Positions 7,758-14,134 of a stretch of DNA of 18,164 nt are shown here, one piece after another. This DNA is from an uncultured Desulfovibrionaceae bacterium. Lineage in GTDB: Bacteria; Desulfobacterota; Desulfovibrionia; Desulfovibrionales; Desulfovibrionaceae. Location of the stretch: NCBI GenBank assembly GCA_947074125.1, contig CAMTOM010000002.1, forward strand, positions 1 through 18,164, written 5' to 3'. The notes under the pieces are model-generated. The model searched no databases, was not told where the DNA came from, and saw only the letters and a list, made by a program, of their open reading frames with translations. How positions within the stretch are numbered: position 1 is the stretch's first letter; the number at the start of each line of letters is the position of its first letter. The position numbers were made by a program, and so were the translations under genes.

Positions 7758-8015
7758 CTACACTTCTTCATTGCCTATCTGTAAGCGGCGCAGACGAACA
7801 CGACGCAAATCACGCCGCGTTTGCAGGATGAGCTTATCCTGGCGCAAGGTGTGCAGCTTTGCCGCATAGAAAATACCTTCAGCAGGCTTTTCTGCCAGCA
7901 TGGTTTCTCGTATGGCTGTTTCTTGCTCCTGTATGAGCTCATCAATCATCCTGATCTCTTGCAATAGGTCTGGCTCGTTCTGTGGTAATGATGCGTCGTC
8001 TGACAGTTTTGTCAT
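7758..8015 (-). CDS. Small coiled-coil protein, function unknown
   Basis: An 85-residue, highly charged, mostly helical protein. Residues about 15-75 (EPDLLQEIRMIDELIQEQE, then LHTLRQDKLILQTRRDLRR) have heptad-like leucine and isoleucine spacing and suggest a helical hairpin or coiled coil. There is no signal peptide, membrane segment or cysteine. The ATG lies inside the upstream fusion gene in another frame, with a 74-base overlap, and GGAG seven bases upstream serves as ribosome site, so translation is probably coupled. I do not recognise the family. Reality is supported by the ribosome site, sensible amphipathic composition and continuation of about 180 bases past the end of the upstream gene. 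Confidence 0.65.
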   Translation of the reverse strand: MTKLSDDASLPQNEPDLLQEIRMIDELIQEQETAIRETMLAEKPAEGIFYAAKLHTLRQDKLILQTRRDLRRVRLRRLQIGNEEV

Positions 8016-9723
8016 TGGTGGACTCCGTCTCAGTCTCAGTTTTTAGAGCTGGTTCTGGTAGTGCGTTATACAATGTCCAGAATGCCGGATAGAGCTCAGT
8101 CAGGATGCCTGGATTTGTGATTTTCAGGCCAGGGCGGGCAAAGGCAGCACATGCCATGGCAATGGCCCAGAGGGGCGAGGGTGCTGTCCAGACATCATCT
8201 TTATATTGTGTGGCTTCCTCTTCTGTCAGATGGCGCAAACTTCCATCTTCTTCGAGGTGCAGACCAGTATTGATACAAAAGCTTTCTATGATTGTGCTGT
8301 CTGTTCTCAATGCAGCAGGCAGTGTGACAGGTTCACCGCGTAATGCCCGTACGGTGGCAAAGGCAACCGCAAGAGGCAGAAACTTTGGTGAGAGTTGTGC
8401 CATGAAGGTGCTATCCTGCTGGACTTGGGTATGAGTAGCAACAATTGTTTCGGCTTGGTTTTCAATGTTGACGCCAAACCACTTCAAAAGCATGAGCGCC
8501 TGTGCTGTGAGAGGGCAGTCTGGCCAGCTTCCCTGCAATTGAACCTGACCCTCTGTCAGACCAGCAAGGGCAAGGAAAGAGCTTGTCAGGGTGAGATCAA
8601 CGGGCACTACGGGCGTTTCAGGGATATGCAGTTCACCAGGATGCACAGTGATAGTGGTACCATCCTCTGTAATATGAGCCTGACAGGCGCGTAAAATGGG
8701 CAGGCAAAAACCAATGATAGCTGCTGCCGCAGGGTGAGCGCTTATATCAAAGCGCATGGATTTTTCCCAGAAGGGCGCTGCCAGAAGGAGTCCTTTTACA
8801 AATTCTGATGGCAGGTCGGCAGGAATGCGTGTTTCGCTGGGGAGCACTCCAGAACATTCCAGACGGACAGGAAAACCATCGGTGCCGGGAACCGCATTTG
8901 CCAGACGGGCTCCGAGTTCAGGGAAATAACGACGCACTGAAGAGAGGTCTGTCAGCTTGAGGGTACCGTCTCCAGTGAACTTTGCGCGGCTGGGACGTCC
9001 CAGATAGTGTCCAGCCAGCAGGGCAAAATTGAGCAGATCATCGCCAACAAAAAGGACTTGATCAGGACATTCGAGAGGAGGAAGCGGACGGGAAAGCACT
9101 GTCCCGTTTTCCAGCCAGCTCATCGAGGCTCCCAGTTGGTTGAAGAGTTTGCAGCAGGAGACCAGTGTGTCACTTAAAGAGGTATTCAGTAGGGTGCATG
9201 CCTGCCCGCTCATGGCGGCCAGACTGAGCCAGGCACAACATTTTCCCGCAGAAACAGGGGCAGCCATCTGGAGTTTTACCGGACGTGTGGAAGGCGCAAG
9301 ATTAAAGGCGCGGCGCTCTTCACCAGGAACGGGCTTGGGTAAAAAGTCGATTTGCTGCATAAGAGCAAACATTTGCCGGATAAGACGCGGATCCCGACTG
9401 ACACGGCGCGCATTTTTTTCCCACGAAGCGCGTAATTCTCTTTCTTCTGCAGGATCCAGATAGCCTTTTATCTGGCTCATGCGATCCAGAATATTACGGC
9501 GTTTAGCCAGCATGCGCACAATATCCTTGTCTATCTCCGCGAGCGTTTCTCGCAAAAGGGGACGTCGGAAAGGTCTGTCTCCTGTGGGGCGAGGTGCGCG
9601 TCGTGGACGGTCATGAAAATGTTTTTCTTCTGTAGCTTGCTGAGGCTCTCTTGGTTGCTGTTCCTGAGAAGAGGGCGTCTCGCTTGCTGTTTGGGGAGGT
9701 GTGTTGGGATGCGTATCATTCAT
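7942..9723 (-). CDS. Chorismate-mutase-like / EPSP-synthase-like fusion, probably non-catalytic
   Basis: A 593-residue cytoplasmic protein. Residues 1-54 are polar and Pro/Arg/Gln-rich. Residues about 57-128 (LRETLAEIDKDIVRMLAKRR, then QIKGYLDPAEERELR) match AroQ-type chorismate mutase, keeping the Arg, Arg, Lys and Glu positions but not the C-terminal Ser/Gln pair. Residues about 145-556 follow the EPSP synthase (AroA) fold. Yet by eye alignment the residues for shikimate-3-phosphate and PEP binding are replaced: KSISHR becomes AGKCCA (159-164), GNAGTAMR becomes GDDLLNFA (227-234), and the RVKETDR block becomes ALRTDST (471-477). The frame is intact, so this looks like a divergent paralogue with a structural or regulatory role. 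Residues 560-593 are a charged tail whose DNA also encodes the next gene. No clear ribosome site precedes the ATG. Confidence 0.75.
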   Translation of the reverse strand: MNDTHPNTPPQTASETPSSQEQQPREPQQATEEKHFHDRPRRAPRPTGDRPFRRPLLRETLAEIDKDIVRMLAKRRNILDRMSQIKGYLDPAEERELRASWEKNARRVSRDPRLIRQMFALMQQIDFLPKPVPGEERRAFNLAPSTRPVKLQMAAPVSAGKCCAWLSLAAMSGQACTLLNTSLSDTLVSCCKLFNQLGASMSWLENGTVLSRPLPPLECPDQVLFVGDDLLNFALLAGHYLGRPSRAKFTGDGTLKLTDLSSVRRYFPELGARLANAVPGTDGFPVRLECSGVLPSETRIPADLPSEFVKGLLLAAPFWEKSMRFDISAHPAAAAIIGFCLPILRACQAHITEDGTTITVHPGELHIPETPVVPVDLTLTSSFLALAGLTEGQVQLQGSWPDCPLTAQALMLLKWFGVNIENQAETIVATHTQVQQDSTFMAQLSPKFLPLAVAFATVRALRGEPVTLPAALRTDSTIIESFCINTGLHLEEDGSLRHLTEEEATQYKDDVWTAPSPLWAIAMACAAFARPGLKITNPGILTELYPAFWTLYNALPEPALKTETETESTNDKTVRRRIITTERARPIARDQDD

Positions 9724-9914
9724 AAGTTTTTCTGGCTATTATGCCTTGGGGTAAGAGCGCACACATAGGATATGTTACCTGGCGCAAATAAAAAAAGAAA
9801 AAAGAGCACGTTGCGGACTGTGTTAGCGCGAAAAATTTTGCGAGGCAAGAAGAGAATATCTCTGAAGGCGAATATGGAGAAAGCATTTCTCTCTCTAGGT
9901 TTTTGCGAAGGCAA
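9720..9914 (-). CDS. Possible 64-residue upstream ORF coupled to the fusion gene
   Basis: A TTG start with GGAGG six bases upstream opens a frame of 64 codons that ends in ATGA overlap with the start of the fusion gene, which itself lacks a ribosome site. That geometry would fit translational coupling. Against it: the start is TTG, the composition is driven by poly-T (FFLFLF), there is no recognisable domain, and the region also holds repeats likely to be regulatory. I rate it more likely noncoding than coding. Confidence 0.2.
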   Translation of the reverse strand: MPSQKPRERNAFSIFAFRDILFLPRKIFRANTVRNVLFFLFLFAPGNISYVCALTPRHNSQKNL

Positions 9915-9918
9915 GAAG
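9836..9918. repeat. Near-perfect direct repeat enclosing two palindromes
   Basis: TTTTGCGAGGCAAGAAG (9836-9852) recurs as TTTTGCGAAGGCAAGAAG (9901-9918), differing by one inserted A, 65 bases apart. Between them lie AGAGA-ATA-TCTCT (9851-9863) and GAGAAA-GCA-TTTCTC (9877-9891). This arrangement in the spacer between the divergent fusion gene and aprB looks like a regulator-binding region. No family of regulator can be assigned from the sequence. Confidence 0.5.
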
Positions 9919-9940
9919 TGCCTCCAATAAAAAAAGGGGC

Positions 9941-9969
9941 TTGCCGCAGTTATATAAACATGCTATGAA
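9941..9969 (+). promoter_or_regulatory. Candidate distal aprBA promoter
   Basis: TTGCCG (9941-9946) is followed after 17 bases by TATGAA (9964-9969), itself preceded by TGC, an extended -10. Transcription would begin near 9976 and include a short reading frame (10023-10073) and the leader hairpin before aprB. Both boxes match 4 of 6 consensus positions. Confidence 0.35.
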
Positions 9970-10010
9970 ATGCATGTGCGACACCTTTCGTGAAATTTTG
10001 GATTTGGGCA

Positions 10011-10040
10011 TTGACATAAAGTATGAACGTTTGTTACTTT
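10011..10040 (+). promoter_or_regulatory. Candidate main aprBA promoter with overlapping inverted repeat
   Basis: TTGACA (10011-10016) is a perfect -35. After 18 bases comes TACTTT (10035-10040), a poor -10 (3 of 6) rescued by an upstream TGT that makes it an extended -10. Start near 10047 would give a leader of about 130 bases. CATAAAGTA (10015-10023) and TACTTTATG (10035-10043) are perfect 9-base complements 11 bases apart, so a bound dimer would cover both boxes and could block polymerase. A weaker alternative promoter, TTTACG (10122-10127) and AATAAC (10145-10150) with 17-base spacing, lies closer to aprB. Confidence 0.5.
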
Positions 10041-10056
10041 ATGCACAAGCGATGCG

Positions 10057-10106
10057 CCGTCCAAAACGGGTGAGGTTGAAAGAAGACGGGAAGGGTCCCG
10101 TTTTTT
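10057..10106 (+). terminator. Intrinsic terminator in the aprB leader, possible attenuator
   Basis: ACGGGA (10086-10091) and TCCCGT (10096-10101) form a 6-base-pair stem with an AGGG loop, followed by TTTTT (10102-10106) and preceded by an A-rich stretch. It lies 71 bases before the aprB ATG, inside the leader of either upstream promoter. AAAACGGG (10063-10070) can pair with CCCGTTTT (10097-10104) over 8 bases, which would disrupt the terminator stem and bury the T-run. CCGT (10057-10060) can in turn occupy ACGG (10066-10069). Mutually exclusive hairpins are the mark of attenuation. A simpler reading is a terminator ending a short upstream RNA. Confidence 0.6.
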
Positions 10107-10176
10107 GAAGCTGCATCAAGCTTTACGGATTGGTCCGCTGAAAGAATAACTCTTTTACCCTGTCTGGAGGTTGCGT

Positions 10177-10653
10177 ATGCCGACCTATGTCGATCCATCC
10201 AAGTGTGATGGCTGCAAAGGTGGTGAAAAGACTGCCTGCATGTATATTTGCCCTAACGATCTGATGATCCTTGATCCTGAGGAAATGAAGGCTTATAACC
10301 AAGAACCGGATGCATGCTGGGAATGTTATTCCTGCGTGAAAATTTGTCCCCAGGGTGCGATTTCTGCTCGTCCCTATGCTGACTTTGCTCCTATGGGTGG
10401 TACCTGTATCCCCTTGCGTTCTGCTGACTCCATTATGTGGACTGTCAAATTCCGCAGCGGTAATATCAAGCGTTTCAAATTCCCCATTCGCACAACCCCT
10501 GAAGGCTCTATCAAACCTTTTGAAGGTCATCCCGAAGGGGCTAATCTGGACGATGAACTGTTGTTCACTGAGAGCAAACTGGCAGTGCCCCAGCAGGCTC
10601 TGGGCAAAAAGTTCGATATGGCTGAAGCCGACAAGAGCATAATCTGTAAATAG
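10177..10653 (+). CDS. aprB: Adenylylsulfate reductase, beta subunit
   Basis: AprB is the iron-sulfur subunit of dissimilatory APS reductase. It carries electrons through two [4Fe-4S] clusters to the FAD of AprA in the cytoplasm. ATG 10177 with TGGAGG (10165-10170) six bases upstream gives MPTYVDPSKCDGCKGGEKTA, the standard start of the family; the frame's earlier TTG at 10171 is not used. Cluster cysteines are Cys10, 13, 21, 25 and Cys47, 50, 53, 57. PFEGHPEGANLDDELLFTE follows in the conserved C-terminal part. At 158 residues it is a little shorter than the about 166 I recall for Desulfovibrio, ending soon after FDMAEADKS. aprA follows after 43 bases as an operon partner. Confidence 0.98.
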   Translation: MPTYVDPSKCDGCKGGEKTACMYICPNDLMILDPEEMKAYNQEPDACWECYSCVKICPQGAISARPYADFAPMGGTCIPLRSADSIMWTVKFRSGNIKRFKFPIRTTPEGSIKPFEGHPEGANLDDELLFTESKLAVPQQALGKKFDMAEADKSIICK

Positions 10654-10696
10654 TTGGCGCAATAATAGTCCAAAGCGAATTTAAGGAGATAACGTT

Positions 10697-12685
10697 ATGC
10701 CAATGATCCCCGTGAAGGAAGCTGCCAAGGGTGTGGCCATTGCCGATCCCCAGGTAAAAGAACATGATCTGGACATTCTCATTGTCGGCGGCGGCATGGG
10801 TTCCTGTGGTACAGCTTTTGAAGCTGTGCGCTGGGCTGAAAAACACAATCTGAAAATCCTTCTCTGCGACAAAGCCTCTCTGGAACGTTCCGGTGCTGTT
10901 GCGCAGGGTCTGTCTGCTATCAACACCTATCTTGGTGACAACAGTGCTGATGATTATGTGCGCATGGTGCGTACTGACCTTATGGGCATTGTTCGTGAAG
11001 ATTTGATTTTTGACGTAGGTCGTCACGTAGATGATTCCGTACATTTGTTTGAAGACTGGGGTCTTCCTTGCTGGATCAAGGGCGATGATGGCCACAATCT
11101 CGACGGTGCCCAGGCAAAAGCTGCTGGCAAATCCCTGCGTAAAGGCGATGCACCTGTACGTTCTGGCCGCTGGCAGATGATGATCAACGGTGAATCCTAC
11201 AAGTGTATTGTTGCTGAAGCCGCCAAAAATGCTTTGGGTGAAGAACGCATCCTGGAACGTATGTTCATCGTGAAGCTGCTTCTTGATGCCAATACCCCCA
11301 ACCGTATTGCTGGTGCTGTGGGCTTCCACCTTCGTGAAAACGAAGTGCATATTTTTAAAGCCAACACCGTGCTTGTTGCCGCTGGTGGTGCTGTAAACGT
11401 GTACCGTCCCCGTTCCACGGGTGAAGGTATGGGACGTGCCTGGTATCCTGTTTGGAATGCTGGTTCCACCTATACCATGTGTGCTCAGGTCGGCGCGGAA
11501 ATGACCATGATGGAAAACCGCTTCGTGCCTGCACGTTTCAAAGATGGTTACGGTCCTGTTGGTGCCTGGTTCCTGCTCTTCAAAGCAAAAGCCACCAACT
11601 GTAAGGGCGAAGACTATTGCGTGACCAACCGCGCCATGTTGAAGCCTTACGAAGATCGTGGCTATGCGAAAGGCCATGTCATTCCTACCTGTCTGCGTAA
11701 CCACATGATGCTTCGCGAAATGCGCGAAGGTCGCGGTCCTATCTACATGGATACCAAAACCGCTCTGCAGACCACCTTCGCTACTTTGAACGAAGAACAG
11801 CAGAAGCACCTCGAAGCCGAAGCTTGGGAAGACTTCCTCGACATGTGTGTTGGTCAGGCCAACCTGTGGGCTGCTACCAATACCCAGCCTGAAGAGCGCG
11901 GCTCCGAAATCATGCCTACAGAACCATATCTGCTCGGCTCTCACTCTGGTTGCTGTGGTATCTGGGTTTCTGGTCCAGACGAGCCTTGGGTGCCTGAAGA
12001 CTATAAAGTCAAGGCTGCCAATGGCAAGGTTTACAACCGCATGACCACTGTTGAAGGTCTCTTCACCTGTGCTGATGGCGTTGGCGCTTCCGGTCATAAA
12101 TTCTCCTCTGGTGCTCATGCTGAAGGCCGTATTGTTGGCAAGCAGATGGTGCGCTGGTGCGTGGATCACAAAGACTTCAAGCCTGCGATCAAAGAAAGCG
12201 CTGATGAACTGAAGAAGCTCATCTACCGTCCTTACTACAACTATGTAGAAGGCAAGGATGCCTCCACAGATCCAGTGGTCAATCCTTCCTACATCTCCCC
12301 CCGTAACTTCATGATGCGCCTTGTTAAGTGCACCGATGAATACGGTGGTGGCGTGGGTACCTACTACACCACTTCAAAAGCTCTTCTTGATACAGGTTTT
12401 AACCTGTTGAAGATGATGGAAGAAGACTCTGAAAAGCTGGCAGCACGCGATCTGCATGAACTGCTCCGCTGCTGGGAAAACTATCATCGTCTTTGGACCG
12501 TGCGTCTGCATATGCAGCACATCTCCTTCCGCGAAGAATCCCGTTATCCTGGATTCTACTATCGTGCAGACTTCCTTGCTCTGGACGACTCCAAGTGGAA
12601 GTGCTTCGTCAATTCCAAGTTTGATCCCGCCACTGGCGAGACCAAAATCTTCAAGAAGCCTTACTATCAAATCATCCCCGACTAG
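10697..12685 (+). CDS. aprA: Adenylylsulfate reductase, alpha subunit
   Basis: AprA is the FAD-containing catalytic subunit that reduces APS to sulfite and AMP in dissimilatory sulfate reduction; some lineages run it in reverse to oxidise sulfite. At 662 residues it has the usual length. LDILIVGGGMGSCG (25-38) binds FAD, RSGAVAQGLSAINTYLGDN follows, and NHMMLREMREGRGPIYMDT is a conserved block of the family. AAGGAG (10683-10688) sits eight bases before ATG 10697. The gene continues the aprB transcript and stops before a strong terminator. Codon use is biased (GGT, CGT, GAA, ACC frequent), as expected for a very abundant protein. This bias also keeps a 534-codon frame open on the opposite strand, which is not a gene. 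Confidence 0.99.
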   Translation: MPMIPVKEAAKGVAIADPQVKEHDLDILIVGGGMGSCGTAFEAVRWAEKHNLKILLCDKASLERSGAVAQGLSAINTYLGDNSADDYVRMVRTDLMGIVREDLIFDVGRHVDDSVHLFEDWGLPCWIKGDDGHNLDGAQAKAAGKSLRKGDAPVRSGRWQMMINGESYKCIVAEAAKNALGEERILERMFIVKLLLDANTPNRIAGAVGFHLRENEVHIFKANTVLVAAGGAVNVYRPRSTGEGMGRAWYPVWNAGSTYTMCAQVGAEMTMMENRFVPARFKDGYGPVGAWFLLFKAKATNCKGEDYCVTNRAMLKPYEDRGYAKGHVIPTCLRNHMMLREMREGRGPIYMDTKTALQTTFATLNEEQQKHLEAEAWEDFLDMCVGQANLWAATNTQPEERGSEIMPTEPYLLGSHSGCCGIWVSGPDEPWVPEDYKVKAANGKVYNRMTTVEGLFTCADGVGASGHKFSSGAHAEGRIVGKQMVRWCVDHKDFKPAIKESADELKKLIYRPYYNYVEGKDASTDPVVNPSYISPRNFMMRLVKCTDEYGGGVGTYYTTSKALLDTGFNLLKMMEEDSEKLAARDLHELLRCWENYHRLWTVRLHMQHISFREESRYPGFYYRADFLALDDSKWKCFVNSKFDPATGETKIFKKPYYQIIPD

Positions 12686-12704
12686 TCGGCGGCTGAACGT
12701 GATG

Positions 12705-12734
12705 GGGGTGGCCGCTTCGGCCACCCCTTTTTTT
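12705..12734 (+). terminator. Strong intrinsic terminator after aprA
   Basis: GGGGTGGCCG (12705-12714) pairs with CGGCCACCCC (12718-12727) over up to ten bases around a CTT loop, and seven T residues follow directly (12728-12734). It lies 19 bases beyond the aprA stop and should end most aprBA transcripts, so qmo genes need readthrough or their own promoter. Confidence 0.95.
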
Positions 12735-12893
12735 GCAGGGCGTTCCGGGCAGATCAGGGCTTTTCCTGCTTCTGTTACGGCTCTGGAACGTATTGCGTGT
12801 GCCGTGCGTCTGGTGGAGGCGCGGATTTAACCGTAGCTATACAGCAGAAGAGCGGTTCATCTGGCCGTAGTCAAATGCAGGAGGATATTCAGA

Positions 12894-14129
12894 ATGTCCA
12901 ATTCCATTCTCGTCGTGGGCGGTGGCTTCTCTGGCCTGACAGCCGCCATTGAAGCGGCGGAACTGGGACACGACGTATATATCGTCGAGAAATCGCCCTT
13001 TTTGGGCGGACGCGTGGCCCAGCTCAGCAAATATTTCCCTAAACTCTGTCCCCCCTCCTGTGGCCTGGAAATTCAATTCCAGCGCATCAGGAAGAATCCG
13101 CGCATCAAGTTCTTTACACAGGCGGAAGTTGTTGGCCTGACTGGCCAGAAAGGCAACTATACGGTGAACGTGGCAATAGCTCCCCGTCATACCGCGCCGC
13201 ATAATGTTGATTTTTCGTTTCTGGCTTCTACTCTGGAAGGAGAGGCCACAAGTGAATTTGAATTGGGACTGGCAAAACGCAAAGCACTTTATTGCTCCAT
13301 GCCTTTTGCTTTTCCTGGACGCTATGTGCTGGATCCAGCAGCCCTGACACAAAGTGATAAAGTAAAGCTTGCCGGAAACCAGTTTGTTAATCTTGATGAA
13401 GCTCCGAAAGCAGTGGAACTTTCTGTCGGTGCCATTGTTGTGGCAACGGGATGGAAGCCCTACGATGTGACGCATCTTTCCAATCTGGGAGCCGGTAGCG
13501 TAAAAAATTGCATCAGCAATATGCAGATGGAGCGCCTTGCCTCTCCTTTTGGGCCTACTGCTGGAAAGATTGTACGTCCTTCTGATGGTCATGCGCCACA
13601 GCGTATCGCCTTTGTGCAATGTGCTGGTTCCCGCGATCAGAATCATCTGAATTACTGTTCATATATTTGCTGTATGGCAACCCTGAAGCAGTGTGCTTAT
13701 CTTGCAGAGCAGTATCCTGATGCGAAGATAACGGTCTACTATATTGATCTGCGCACTCCAGGGCGCTATGTGAAAGTGTTGGACAAGGTAAAGGCATCGC
13801 CTAATGTCAGCTTTGTAAAAGGTAAGGTCGCCGATGTGGTACAGGGTGCCAATGATTCGGTAACTTTGCAGGTCGAAGACGCCATTCGCGGTGAAAAGCT
13901 GACTCTTTCCTATGATATGGTTGTGCTGGCAACGGGCATGCAGCCCAGTCTGGCAGAAGCCAAGCTTCCTCTTCCTGTTCCTGTGGATGAGGATGGCTTT
14001 ATCATTGGTGGAGAGGAAGCGGGCATTTTTGCCGCCGGTTGTGCACGTATGCCGCTTGACGTCATGCGTTCCGCTCAGTCCGGCACAGCCGCCGCCCTTA
14101 AGGCGGTGCAAACGGTGAAAGGGAGGTAG
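12894..14129 (+). CDS. qmoA: QmoA, HdrA-like flavoprotein of the quinone-interacting complex
   Basis: QmoA is a soluble FAD subunit of the QmoABC complex, which links the menaquinone pool to AprBA. It is related to heterodisulfide reductase subunit HdrA. At 411 residues it shows ILVVGGGFSGLTAAIEAAE (5-23) for FAD, VYIVEKSPFLGGRVAQLSKY, and a second nucleotide-binding part ending AGIFAAGCARMP. Cys52 and Cys56 lie in LCPPSCGLEI. It has no ferredoxin motif, unlike QmoB. AGGAGG (12879-12884) lies nine bases before the ATG. The 159-base gap from the apr terminator holds only a weak -10-like TATACA (12838-12843), a possible qmo promoter. qmoB begins five bases after its stop. Confidence 0.96.
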   Translation: MSNSILVVGGGFSGLTAAIEAAELGHDVYIVEKSPFLGGRVAQLSKYFPKLCPPSCGLEIQFQRIRKNPRIKFFTQAEVVGLTGQKGNYTVNVAIAPRHTAPHNVDFSFLASTLEGEATSEFELGLAKRKALYCSMPFAFPGRYVLDPAALTQSDKVKLAGNQFVNLDEAPKAVELSVGAIVVATGWKPYDVTHLSNLGAGSVKNCISNMQMERLASPFGPTAGKIVRPSDGHAPQRIAFVQCAGSRDQNHLNYCSYICCMATLKQCAYLAEQYPDAKITVYYIDLRTPGRYVKVLDKVKASPNVSFVKGKVADVVQGANDSVTLQVEDAIRGEKLTLSYDMVVLATGMQPSLAEAKLPLPVPVDEDGFIIGGEEAGIFAAGCARMPLDVMRSAQSGTAAALKAVQTVKGR

Positions 14130-14134
14130 ACGGC

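Noticed and set aside
9986..9995. TTTCGTGAAA as a possible Rex- or CRP-type operator
   Set aside because: Only 4-base half-sites with a 2-base gap; it does not match the longer spaced palindromes of those families well enough to call.
10565..12169. A 534-codon open frame on the minus strand
   Set aside because: It lies almost entirely opposite aprA, whose identity is beyond doubt. The translation has no recognisable motif and an unusual His/Thr/Phe-rich composition. The biased codon use of aprA removes stop codons from this frame.
12456..12830. A 124-codon plus-strand frame crossing the end of aprA and its terminator
   Set aside because: It overlaps aprA in another frame and runs through the terminator hairpin; no ribosome site or recognisable protein features.
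12837..13646. A 269-codon minus-strand frame across the qmo start
   Set aside because: It is opposite qmoA and its ribosome site; no motif and no sensible start context.
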